A stretch of 33,550 bases of DNA from Isotricha intestinalis (taxonomy: Eukaryota; Ciliophora; Litostomatea; Vestibuliferida; Isotrichidae): positions 1 to 33,550 of the forward strand of contig JAJJLU010003751.1 of assembly GCA_023807065.1 (NCBI GenBank). Reading direction: 5' to 3'. Both the position numbers and the translations under genes were made by a program. Shown here in pieces: positions 19,188-28,932 of this stretch. The notes under the pieces are model-generated. The model had not been told where the DNA came from. It worked only from the letters and a program-made list of their open reading frames with translations, and ran no database searches. How positions within the stretch are numbered: the stretch's first letter is position 1; each line of letters begins with the position of its first letter.

Positions 19188-22100
19188 ATGAATAACTCAA
19201 ATTCTTCAAATGAATTTAGTAAATCTTTAAATTCTACTCATTTTTCTCAAATTATTCCTTCTACAGTTATTGAACTTCCTAATGGAGGTACAAAAAGATT
19301 AAGACAAAAGGAAAATTACGTAGATATAATTAAAGAAAGAAATAATTATTATACAACAGATATTATAAATAAAAAAAAACATAATAGAGTAAAATCATTT
19401 CAAGGAAAGTTAAAAATAAAAACAGAATCAAATGACTTAAATCAAAATAATTTTAATTATAAAAAAATTTATAATTATAGTGCTTCACCTGGAAATGTTA
19501 AAAAAAATAAAAATATTAATTTTAAAAGTGAAAATTATGAATTAAGTGATAGTTATAATAATCTAAAAATCAGTGGGAATAAAAGTTTAAATAATTCAAA
19601 TAAAAAAAATAAAATTCCAAATTGTTATCAGAAATCAAGTATTTTAAAAAAAAGTAATAATAATTCCTTAAATGAATCTAAGAGTAAAATAATTAATAAA
19701 AATGAAATTGATAAATATACTAATTATAATTCATATAAAGTATTATCTAATCATCAAAAAAGTAATTCAGTATCTTATAATAAAAAAATAAATGATAATT
19801 TGAGTAATTCTTCAAGTAGAGATAATACAAAAAGAGCAAATTCAATTAATTCTTATTTGAATCTTGAAAAAAAACAATATTTAGGACTTCAAATGGATTT
19901 AATAAGTAATTCTTCTCATAATGATAATATTAAAACAAGATATAATTCTAATGAAGAAAATATTTTAGTTAATTCTCATAATGATAATATGAAAAATTCT
20001 GATTGCAGGAAAAAAATAATTTCTTTAAATAATTCAAATAAAATAAATAATAGTAATTCTGGTGAAATAAATAAGAAAATAAAAGACCCAATTTCTAATA
20101 ATTTATCAGAAGGAATTAACAAAAATAAAATTGATAAAAAGAAAACAGAAGATAAAAGACAAATAGATATTTCATTATCATATAAATATCTACCTTTAAA
20201 TCAAAATAATGGTAATTTAAGTCCAAATGGTCCTTCTCTTACTTTAAATGATTTATCTAATTCTTCAAATAAAAATGATGTTAATGTTTATAATAGAAAT
20301 AATGAAAATAATGTAAATTTTTCAGAAGATAAAAATAATAAAATTGATTGTAATTCTAATAATAAACAATTTAACTTATATGAATGTGAAGGTAGTAATT
20401 CAAAAAATTATAATTTTATTAAACAACCAAGTGATTATTTTGGAGGAAATTCTAAGGTGAATTTTAATCTAAATAGTAATTTTATTGATAATAATATTGA
20501 TGATGCTTCTTTAAATGAAAAAGAAAATTTATTAACAAATGATAATTTAAATAATTACGATTATACAAATAATATTCAGAGATTTTTTAATAATGGAAAT
20601 GAAAAGAATTTCAATATGAGTGAAAATAATTTTATAATTGAACAAAATCCAAATTTAAATTCTGGAAGTTATCATATAGAAACTGATGAAGAAAAAAGAT
20701 TAAGTGAAAAAATAAAATTAAATCATTTATTAGAAAAAAAAGAAGATGAAAAAAGTAAAAATGATGGATTTAATAATAACATTTTAAATGAAAGGAAGCA
20801 AAATAATAATAATAATTTTAATAACAAAGAATTTATTAATAATATTTCAAATGAAAATAAGAAATCTTTTTCAAATAAAAAAGAAGAAGGTAATTATGAT
20901 TTAAAAATCAATAAGTTTGAAATTGAAAAAGATAAGCAAATAAAAGATGAAGAAGAAAATAATAAAAAGAAAATACAAAGAGAAAGAATTAAAAAATTAG
21001 AAGAAGAAGAAAAAAGAAAAAAATTAAAAGAAGATGAAAGAATAAAACAATTAGAAGAAGAAAAAAGAAAAAAATTAGAAGAAGATGAAAGAATAAAACA
21101 ATTAGAGGAAGAAAAAAGAAAAAAATTTAAAGAAGATGAAAGAATAAAACAATTAGAAGAAGAAAAAAGAAAAAAATTAGAAGAAGAAGAAAGAATTAAA
21201 AAATTAGAAGAAGAAAATAAAAAAAAGAAAATAGAAGAAGAAGAAAGAATTAAAAAATTAGAAGAAGAAAATAAAAAAAAGAAAATAGAAGAAGAAAAGA
21301 GAAAAATAGAAGATGAAATTTATAAAAAGGAATTAATATTACAGATGGAAGCCGAAAAAAAAATTCAAAAAGAAATAGAAGAAAATAAAAATGAAATGGA
21401 AAAGGAAAAAAATTTATTTGAAAAAAAACAAAAAAAAGAAAGACAAAATCAACTTAAAGAAATAGAAAAAAGTGATTCAATTGATGTTAAATTAACATTA
21501 AATCAATTAACACCAAATGTTGATGATAATAATGATTATTATCAGAAATACTATGAAAAAATAAATTCGAATGAAAAAAATTATAATTATTATAATAGGG
21601 ATTTAAATCTAAATAATAACGATATAAAAATTGATCATGACAACTTAAATAAGAAAAATGAATTTCAAAATCAAGAGAATAGAAATTATCTTTTTAATAA
21701 TAATAATGATAATATTATTGAAAATGATAATAATCAAATTAAAAATAAATACAATAACGATAATAATAAAGAATATAATAATCAATTAAATAATAATAAT
21801 AATAATAATAATAAAGAATATAATAATCAATTAAATAACAATAATAATAAAGAAAAGAATAATCAATTATTCGATTATAATGATCAAGATAAAATTAATC
21901 AATTGAAAAATAATACTGAATTCAATAATGATTATAATCATGAAAATAATAATCAATTCAACAACAATAATAATAATGAAAATAGAAATCAATTCAATGA
22001 TAAAGAAAATAAATTTAAAAATGATAATTTTAATTATAATAACAAAGAAAATAATAATCATTTTAAATATGATAATAACAAAGGAAATAATAATCAATTC

Positions 22101-23561
22101 ATAAATGATAGATACAACGAAAATAAAAATAAATTTAAAAATGATAATCTGACAAACAATAATAATCAATACAATGTCTATGATAATAACAATAACTATA
22201 ATATAGGAAATGAAAATCAAATTAATAATAATAATATTATAAATAATAATAATAGTGAATTATATGATGATAAAAAAAATAATAACTTCGAAAAAGAAAA
22301 TAATTTGAATAATATGATGAATAATCAATTAAATGAAAGAAAAAAAAATAATATAGAAAACAATAACAAATCCAATAATCAATATGACAATAAAAATAAT
22401 ACAAAGGAAACTGAAATAAAAAATAATAAAAAAAAAGAAGAGATTCAAAAAATACCTTTACCAAATAATAAAAATCAATTAAAGAAAACAAGAAATGATG
22501 AAAAAATTAATGATTCAAAATCAAATACTCAAAATGATGATTTAACAAATTCAAATGATTATTTATATAGTGAAGATGAAAATAATATTAATAATAATAA
22601 CATTAAAAAAGAAAATATAACTAATAATTCAAATATAGATAATTTAAATATACTTAACACTGATAATTCAAATGATGATAAAAAAAATAAAATAAAAGAT
22701 TTAAAAAATAATAATAAAGAAAAAATAGAAAATTCAATTTCATCAAAACAAGAAAATAAAACTTTATCAGATGTAAACTTAAGTTCAAATAATTCAGAAG
22801 AAAATAAATCAACGAGTAATATATTTAATAACCTTAAAGAAAAAAATAAAAAAATATTATTAGATGTAGGAACACAATATTATGATATAGAAAATGATAA
22901 CAATGATTTAAATTTAAAAATAAAAGAAAATATTGAAAAAAAAAATTCAAATATAAAACAAAAAAGATTATCTAGTTTAGATAATGATAATAGTGAAAAT
23001 TTAACATCTTATACTAAAAAAATGGAAAGTGCAAGAATTTCTTATGTAAATATGTTAAGAAATTCATCAACAAAAAAATTATTTTCTCCTTTATTTGAGA
23101 AAGAATTATCTCATAATCCAAGTTCTTTAAATTTTTTTAATAATAATACTTTAAAAAGTAATTTTTTAAAAATTGATAATGACTCCGATGATTTTTATAA
23201 AATAACTCCTAGACAAAAAGTTTTAGATGAAAATAATTTAAATAATAATTGTTATAATATTCCTTGTCATTTTGGTACTGAAAAGAAAAAAAATAATAAA
23301 ATGTATATAAACCAAAATGAAAGATTCAAAAAATGGAATAATAATATTATAAAAAGTTATAAGGATGATAAAAGTGAAAGAAGTTCTTTAAATAATAAAT
23401 ACATGAATAAACATTTATTTTCTGAATTTAATAACTTAAGTACTTTAAATAATAATAATAAAAAGAAAAAAGATGAATTTGATAAAAATAATGATATTAT
23501 GCCTCCAAATCCTTATAAAACGGTTTTAGATGCAAGAGAATTTTTTTTCTTTAATGATTAA
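19188..23561 (+). CDS. giant Asn-rich protein with charged ER/K-type helix
   Basis: A single frame of 1457 residues. Residues 1-590 are low-complexity Asn/Ser/Lys-rich. Residues about 595-765 are a Lys/Glu/Arg block built of 17-18-residue repeats (EDERIKQLEEEKRKKLE and variants), expected to form a long charged single alpha helix or coiled coil. Residues about 830-1070 are dominated by Asn runs with recurring NNQL/NNQF. The last 200 residues are less biased and contain NMLRNSSTKKLFSPLFEKEL and a C-terminal PPNPYKTVLDAREFFFFND. No enzymatic domain is visible. The helix suggests a structural or cytoskeletal linker, and the Asn tracts resemble the low-complexity inserts of Plasmodium and Dictyostelium proteins. 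The stop is TAA. Confidence 0.8.
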   Translation: MNNSNSSNEFSKSLNSTHFSQIIPSTVIELPNGGTKRLRQKENYVDIIKERNNYYTTDIINKKKHNRVKSFQGKLKIKTESNDLNQNNFNYKKIYNYSASPGNVKKNKNINFKSENYELSDSYNNLKISGNKSLNNSNKKNKIPNCYQKSSILKKSNNNSLNESKSKIINKNEIDKYTNYNSYKVLSNHQKSNSVSYNKKINDNLSNSSSRDNTKRANSINSYLNLEKKQYLGLQMDLISNSSHNDNIKTRYNSNEENILVNSHNDNMKNSDCRKKIISLNNSNKINNSNSGEINKKIKDPISNNLSEGINKNKIDKKKTEDKRQIDISLSYKYLPLNQNNGNLSPNGPSLTLNDLSNSSNKNDVNVYNRNNENNVNFSEDKNNKIDCNSNNKQFNLYECEGSNSKNYNFIKQPSDYFGGNSKVNFNLNSNFIDNNIDDASLNEKENLLTNDNLNNYDYTNNIQRFFNNGNEKNFNMSENNFIIEQNPNLNSGSYHIETDEEKRLSEKIKLNHLLEKKEDEKSKNDGFNNNILNERKQNNNNNFNNKEFINNISNENKKSFSNKKEEGNYDLKINKFEIEKDKQIKDEEENNKKKIQRERIKKLEEEEKRKKLKEDERIKQLEEEKRKKLEEDERIKQLEEEKRKKFKEDERIKQLEEEKRKKLEEEERIKKLEEENKKKKIEEEERIKKLEEENKKKKIEEEKRKIEDEIYKKELILQMEAEKKIQKEIEENKNEMEKEKNLFEKKQKKERQNQLKEIEKSDSIDVKLTLNQLTPNVDDNNDYYQKYYEKINSNEKNYNYYNRDLNLNNNDIKIDHDNLNKKNEFQNQENRNYLFNNNNDNIIENDNNQIKNKYNNDNNKEYNNQLNNNNNNNNKEYNNQLNNNNNKEKNNQLFDYNDQDKINQLKNNTEFNNDYNHENNNQFNNNNNNENRNQFNDKENKFKNDNFNYNNKENNNHFKYDNNKGNNNQFINDRYNENKNKFKNDNLTNNNNQYNVYDNNNNYNIGNENQINNNNIINNNNSELYDDKKNNNFEKENNLNNMMNNQLNERKKNNIENNNKSNNQYDNKNNTKETEIKNNKKKEEIQKIPLPNNKNQLKKTRNDEKINDSKSNTQNDDLTNSNDYLYSEDENNINNNNIKKENITNNSNIDNLNILNTDNSNDDKKNKIKDLKNNNKEKIENSISSKQENKTLSDVNLSSNNSEENKSTSNIFNNLKEKNKKILLDVGTQYYDIENDNNDLNLKIKENIEKKNSNIKQKRLSSLDNDNSENLTSYTKKMESARISYVNMLRNSSTKKLFSPLFEKELSHNPSSLNFFNNNTLKSNFLKIDNDSDDFYKITPRQKVLDENNLNNNCYNIPCHFGTEKKKNNKMYINQNERFKKWNNNIIKSYKDDKSERSSLNNKYMNKHLFSEFNNLSTLNNNNKKKKDEFDKNNDIMPPNPYKTVLDAREFFFFND
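20980..21310 (+). repeat. 51-54 bp tandem repeats coding charged helix
   Basis: In-frame imperfect tandem units of 17 then 18 codons. Three or four copies read EDERIKQLEEEKRKKLE-like and two read EEERIKKLEEENKKKKIE. Near-identity at the nucleotide level between neighbours suggests recent slippage or unequal crossover. Confidence 0.85.
21690..22480 (+). repeat. Asn-codon (AAT)n low-complexity tract
   Basis: Runs of AAT/AAC with interspersed CAATTA/CAATTC encode poly-Asn broken by NNQL, NNQF and KEYNNQL. Two adjacent copies of KEYNNQLNNNNN near 21770-21840 show local duplication. Microsatellite-like expansion is likely. Confidence 0.8.
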
Positions 23562-23716
23562 TATAAATTAATAGTTTATTTTTAATTATAATTTTTTTAC
23601 TTTTAGATATTATTATTAAATATATAAAAAAGTAAATTAAAAATGGAAAATAATTTTATATATTTCATAATAATTAATCATATTTATTTATAAATAAATA
23701 TATATATTAAATTTGT

Positions 23717-24130
23717 TTATTCTAAATCAATTTGCATTCTTGATTTATCTTCTAAATAATTAATTTTTTGAGGATATAACTCTTTAAATAAATTAGTAAA
23801 TGTAATTTCACTTTTTATTGCATTTGAAATTAAAATATGATTTATTGTATTATATAATTCTTTTTTGTTTCTCTTTTCAGTTATATAATAATTCTTTGGA
23901 TTTTTATTAGAATTAATATTATCATCATTCATAATTGATTTCATTTCAATGTTTTCATCTAAATTTGAACTATTTTTTTTATTATAAATTATTGGATTAA
24001 TATAGTTTTCTTTTCCAATTGGATATTTCATTTTTTTTTTCATAAGATTATTATTATTATTAAAATAATTATTCATTTCTTGTTTATCATAAATACTTTC
24101 AAAAAGATTTCTTCTTCTTAAAAGTTTCAT
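23717..24130 (-). CDS. small Asn/Lys-rich hypothetical protein
   Basis: The frame from the first ATG (MKLLRRRNLFESIYDKQE) gives 137 residues ending MQIDLE, with a TAA stop. The frame stays open upstream for 51 more codons without an ATG, into the PI4-kinase start region, so a longer product through an upstream exon cannot be excluded. The protein is hydrophilic; the C-terminal third (ELYNTINHILISNAIKSEI, then FTNLFKELYPQKI) looks helical and better conserved in character. No domain is recognised. It is divergent from the PI4-kinase gene, about 138 bp between starts, and convergent with the Asn-rich gene. Confidence 0.55.
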   Translation of the reverse strand: MKLLRRRNLFESIYDKQEMNNYFNNNNNLMKKKMKYPIGKENYINPIIYNKKNSSNLDENIEMKSIMNDDNINSNKNPKNYYITEKRNKKELYNTINHILISNAIKSEITFTNLFKELYPQKINYLEDKSRMQIDLE

Positions 24131-24268
24131 TATCTTTTTACTTTTTAATTTAAATTTATTTATTTCTTTTAAATATGAAATCAAAGTTCTAGAAATTTTT
24201 TTTGAAAATAACTTTTTAAAATATAGTTTTTTTAATAAATTAATTTTAAAAAAAAATAAAAAAAAAAA

Positions 24269-27079
24269 ATGAGTGTTCCTCAATTACCAAAAAACAAAAA
24301 TTGTAAAAAATAAAAAATTTAAAAAATTTAGGTTTACATTGTATAAAATATCAAATTCAAAAATGTTTTAAACCTAAAATAGTATAATGAATAAATAACA
24401 ATTTAAAAATAGAAAAAAAATAAATTATACTTTATTGAAAAATGGAGAAAATATTTATCAAAAGAAACAAAATCAAAAGATCATTTAAAAGATCCTTTTG
24501 AAATTTTAACTTTACTTTGGGCACATAAAGATGTAATAAAAGAATTAGAAAATATAAGAATAAATCCAAATTTATTAAATAAAAAACAAATAAGAAATGA
24601 TTTAGAATTTTATATTCCTCAATTATGTTCTTTTTTATTATTTGGAGAAAATGATTATATTAAAATAGTTTTTTCTTTTATTTGTAAATCTTGCTATTGT
24701 TCTTTTTCCTTTGCTCATAAAGTTATTTGGTTTTTAAAATCTTCAATTGGAACAAATGAACAAATTAATAAAAAAATAGATGATGCTATTAATATTATTC
24801 AAACTATTTTTAAAAGTGATTCTAAGGACAATTCTATTGAAAATTTCTTTTTATTTGGTTCTAATGAATATATTGATTATCTAAAAAATAATCATTTACA
24901 ATTTGATTATTTTAGAAAAGAAATTAAAGAAGAAGACAATGAACAAATTAAAAATTTTATTATTAAAAAAAATAATTTTCATAATTTTATTGATGAATAT
25001 ATTGATGAACAATATTATAAAGAAGCAGAAAAGTATAATTTAGATAATAAAAATATAGAAAAAATTGAAATACCATTTAATTTAAATTTTAATAATGAAA
25101 AAAATTCAATTGAACCTAATGAAATTTATTTAAATTTATTTCAAAATTATGAATATGTAACAAACGATGAAAAAAATATTAATTTACAATATACAAAACC
25201 AATAACTCAAGATGATATTAACTTAACATCTTTTTTATCAAATCTAAATTTTTTTGATCATTTATGTAATATATGTGAAATATTATTAAATACTGGAATT
25301 AATAATAGAAAAAAAGTTTTATTAAATGAGTTAAAAAAAGTAAATAAAATTTTACCTTCTAATATTTATATTCCTTTTACTAATCATTCAATGAAAAATT
25401 ATGTTATTGCTTCGATTCCAATTTCCGAATGTCATATTTTTAAAACTAAACAAAGAGCACCTTATATGATTACTTTAGAATGTTTTAGATTAGATGAAAT
25501 TAATTTTCACAATGAAAATTTAAATTTTAATAATTTTCATTTTATTCGTAAAGGAAATAGAAGATTAAGTGATTCTGCAATTAAAAATCATAAATCTATT
25601 AATTCTTTCCTTAAATTCAATAATTTCCCGAAAAAAAGAAAGATAAGTGATGAAAATAAAATGGATAAAAAAATTAAAAAGGAAATTAATCCTTATATGA
25701 AAAATAAATTAATTTATTTATATGAAAATGAAATTAAATGTAATAAGCCCATAACAATAAAGAATTATTTTAAAAAAGATGAAGAAAGTATATTAATAAA
25801 TAAAAGAGAAAAATTAGCAAAAATTAAAAATTCAAATTCAAATTTATCAAAATCAGCGAGAAAAGAATTTAAAACAAATTACAAAAATTTAAATGAATCA
25901 GACGCATCATATATTAAATTATCAGAAAATAATAATAATAAAAGTTTATTATTTAAACGTTTTAAAAATTCAAAATACAGGAAATTAGAAGAAGAAATCC
26001 CAAAAAAAAATTTTTTCAAAAAAATAATATATAAAAATTCATTAACAGATACATCAGAAGTAAATGAAACAATAAATACTGAAAATTCAGATAATAAAAA
26101 TAATATAAGTGAAAAAATAGAAAATACTGAAATACCCAAAGAAAAAAAAAATGAAATAGCAGAAATTTATTCTCAAATGAATAAAGATTCAAATGATATT
26201 TTCGGGGAAACATTAAAAGAACAAACAGAGCGTTTGAAGAAAAATTCAATATATGGTAATTTAACAACATATAAAATCTTTAATATAATAATAAAAAGTG
26301 GAGAAGATTTAAGACAAGAACAATTTGCATCTCAATTAATAAATGAATTTCTTCAAATATTCAAATTAGAAAAAGTAAAATGTTATTTAAAACCTTATGA
26401 AATAATAGCCACTGGTAAAAATGCAGGAATAATAGAAGCAATAGGAAATGCAATATCTTTAGATGAAATGAAAAGAAAAAGTAATTTAATGTCTTTAAGA
26501 GATTTTTATATAAAAAATTTTGGTCCAATAAACAGTAAAAAATATAAAAATGCAATTAAAAATTATATAAGATCACTTTCAGGTTATTCATTATTATGTT
26601 ATTTTTTACAAATAAAAGATAGACATAATGCAAATATAATGATTGATAATGAAGGTCATTTAATTCATATTGATTTTGGTTTTATGTTAAGTAATGCTCC
26701 TGGAAAAGGATTAAAATTTGAAAAAGCTCCTTTTAAATTAACTAATGATTTAGTTGAAGTTCTTGGAGGAAGTAATAATAAATTATTTGATGAATTTAGA
26801 AAATTATTATGGAAAGGTTTTATTGCTTTAGTAAAACATCATGAAAAAATATTAATTTTAGTTGAAATGATGTTTTGTGGTCATGGTAATAATTTACCTT
26901 GTTTTGAAGGAGGACAAAATTGTATTATTGAATTAAAGAAAAGATTCATTCCTTATAATAATATGAAAGGGAGAGATTATATGAAACATGTTGATGATTT
27001 AATTTCATTATCACTTGGTAATTGGAGAACTAAATGGTATGATAAATTTCAATATTATGTTCAAGGAATTATACCTTAG
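24269..27079 (+). CDS. PI4KB: phosphatidylinositol 4-kinase, type III beta-like, three exons
   Basis: Exons 24269-24302, 24332-24381 and 24413-27079 give 916 residues. The enzyme phosphorylates phosphatidylinositol at position 4, typically at the Golgi. An N-terminal helical (PIK) domain spans about 55-180 (LTLLWAHKDVIKELE). An N-lobe segment near 358 (ASIPISECHIFKTKQRAPYM) matches the PI4KB pattern ending in S/TKxRAPY. A Lys/Asn-rich insert of about 250 residues follows, then the kinase core from about 649: KSGEDLRQEQFASQL, the catalytic loop KDRHNAN with Asp764 and Asn767, and the activation loop starting DFG (Asp782-Phe783-Gly784). The C-terminal LYD/WYDKFQYYVQGI ending is typical. Key catalytic residues are all present. 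No ATG lies in the main frame before residue 355 in exon 3, so the two short introns are needed to give the helical domain a start. The stop is TAG. Confidence 0.88.
24303..24331 (+). other. 29-nt intron 1 of the PI4-kinase gene
   Basis: It starts GTAAAAAATA and ends ATTTAG. It splits a Cys codon (T|GT) and contains in-frame stops and a frame shift if unspliced. Removing it joins MSVPQLPKNKN to CLHCIKYQIQKCFKPKI. Confidence 0.75.
24382..24412 (+). other. 31-nt intron 2 of the PI4-kinase gene
   Basis: It starts GTATAATGAA and ends AAATAG, phase 0. Its terminal TAG is the in-frame stop that otherwise blocks the long third exon. Removing it continues PKI into KKNKLYFIEKWRKYL. Confidence 0.78.
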
Positions 27080-27241
27080 AATATATTTTTATTTTTTTTT
27101 GAGTATTTTTAAGGTTTATGTAATTTAATTTTTAATGAATTTTAAATTACTTTTTTTAAATTCTTACCCAAATCAAAAGAATACTATTATTATTAAAGGA
27201 ATTTTCATTATTATTTCCTGTAAAAAACATATAAATTTATT

Positions 27242-28379
27242 TTATATTTGATTTTTTGATGAATAATTTAGTATTAATTCTTGTAATTTTTTCATATATA
27301 ATTGAAAATCAGATTTATTTTTAATTGAAAATATTTCAATTAATTTTTTATAAACTTGACTAAGAGAATTAAAAGAAAATTCATCTTTATATTTATTCAT
27401 TATTTTTTCTTTTATTTCAACAATTTTTTTTAATTCTTCAACATCATTTGTATCTTCATCGAATATATATTTAAATTTATTTAATAATTTAATTTTTCTT
27501 TGTATTATCAAATCAATTATTTCTTTTCTTTCTTCAGGTTCAACACTTAAATTTTTTAAATATTTATTACTTATATTTTTTTCCCAAGAAAATTCAATAC
27601 AATAAAGTTGTTCATTATTTTTTATATTAATATAAAAATCTATTATATTTTGTATTTTCATTATCAAACCATAAAAATCAATTTTAATTTTTGTTTTATT
27701 TTTTTCATCAATTGGAGAACAAATTAAAATATTTAAATCTGTAATAATAAGATATTTTTCTTTTAAGTGTATATCATTTTTCTTAGAATAGGAAATTTCT
27801 TTAAATTTATATAATTGATTTTCCTGATTTCCAAAAAAATTATTAATATTATAAACTTTAGAATTTAAAATATATTCTCCATGAAATGAATATAAATTAT
27901 TATTATATTCTTCATCAATTAAATTTATTATAAGAGGAAATTTTTCTATTAAATCTAATATATTTTTATTTACTGGTTTCCATATTGGAAAAATTAAATT
28001 TAGGAAATTACTGCAATCATATAAAGAAGGGAAATTAAACTGTAAAAAATATTAAAAATAATTTACGTCTGTTAAACATTGTAATAAAGGAGGTTCTTCT
28101 GGATAATTTTCATTAATTATTATTGAATAAAAAATATCTTGTATTCTTGTATTATATTTAGATTTAGGCGGTAATCTTATAAAAATTTTAAATTCATTAT
28201 TTTCTTCTTTCCTTGTATATATATAATAATCTTTCGAATCTTGAGGAAATTTAATATTTATTTCTATTTGAATTTTTATTATTAAAAATACCTTGTGTAA
28301 TATATTCTGTTAATAAATGAAAAGATTCAATTTTATCATTTTTTAAAATATTTTTTGAGTCATGATTTTTTTCAACCAT
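27242..28379 (-). CDS. UBC/RWD-like protein, possible PH-like second domain, three exons
   Basis: Exons 28379-28292, 28263-28067 and 28039-27242 give 360 residues starting MVEKNHDSKN. Residues about 20-135 resemble a UBC/RWD fold: the strand NEFKIFIRLPP, the hallmark NYPEEPP at 82-88, and later FPIWKP, like the W-x-P after the E2 active site. The usual HPN and active-site Cys context is not evident (Cys92 and Cys104 are present but out of pattern), so I suspect a non-catalytic UEV/RWD-type domain. Residues about 140-265 have strand-rich PH-like character (KYLIITDLNILICSP, YCIEFSW). The C-terminal 90 residues are helical. Its position tail-to-tail with the PI4-kinase gene is probably incidental. 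Confidence 0.65.
28040..28066 (-). other. 27-nt intron 2 of the UBC/RWD-like gene
   Basis: On the minus strand it reads GTAAATTATT to TTTACAG, phase 0. Its length is a multiple of three but it contains an in-frame TAA. Splicing joins PPLLQCLTD to FNFPSLYD. Confidence 0.75.
28264..28291 (-). other. 28-nt intron 1 of the UBC/RWD-like gene
   Basis: On the minus strand it reads GTATTTTTAA to CAAATAG. It lies after the first base of a Glu codon. Splicing joins LLTEYITQ to EINIKFPQDSKDYY; unspliced, the frame is broken. Confidence 0.75.
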
Positions 28380-28932
28380 TTTTAAGTCTATGAATTTAAA
28401 TAATAAAAAGTTAAAAAACTATTTTTAAAGATGAAATTAATTGAATAAACACAATTCCTACTTAATTATTTCCTCAATTTTAAACTATTTAGCAAATAAC
28501 TTAACCTTTCTAATGGCTAATATTCCTTAATTAATTATTTAAAACTAAATAAAATACATCAATAAATCATTACAATCAAATAAATCTTAAACATTATATT
28601 AATTATGGAAACACTTTAGATATAAAATAAATTAAATTAATAATCTTATAATAGGAAAAGTCTATTTAAATTTTGATGAAGATTATGAAAATTGATTAAA
28701 GATTTATGAAGGAAAAAGAAAGAACTTTAACTACTCATTTTTTATTTTTTTAAATTGATAAAATTATTTGCTTTTTTATTATATTTATTATTATATGTAT
28801 ATTTTTTTGTTAAAGTCATTAAAAATATTTATTTTAATAGATTCAAGTGAAAAACTTCAAAAATAAAAAAAAGGAATAAAAAAATTAACACAAAATAATT
28901 TTTTAAAAAATAATTAAAATTTTAATACAAAC
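28380..28932. other. AT-rich intergenic region with a possible gene relic
   Basis: About 550 bp between the UBC/RWD-like gene and the zinc-finger gene, both on the minus strand. On the plus strand 28636-28692 reads INNLIIGKVYLNFDEDYEN. A TGA follows at 28693-28695, then LKIYEGKRKNFNYSFF in the same frame, ending at a TGA near 28756. It looks protein-like but is too short and broken to call. Nothing else stands out. Confidence 0.3.

Noticed and set aside
21867..22491. Minus-strand hydrophobic Ile/Tyr-rich frames opposite the Asn-rich tract
   Set aside because: They are the direct antisense reading of AAT/AAC repeats, giving Ile/Val runs that mimic membrane proteins.
24131..24283. N-terminal extension of the small gene at 23717-24130 to position 24283
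   Set aside because: It would need a TTG start, which is unlikely in a nuclear gene, and it runs over the PI4-kinase start. The first ATG in frame is at 24130.
25391..27079. PI4-kinase starting at the ATG at 25391
   Set aside because: The frame is open for almost a kilobase upstream with the helical domain; two short introns connect it to an ATG at 24269.
27242..27667. A separate 141-residue gene in the 3' part of the UBC/RWD-like gene
   Set aside because: The frame continues upstream without a stop to an intron at 28040, so this is only the C-terminal part of a longer protein.
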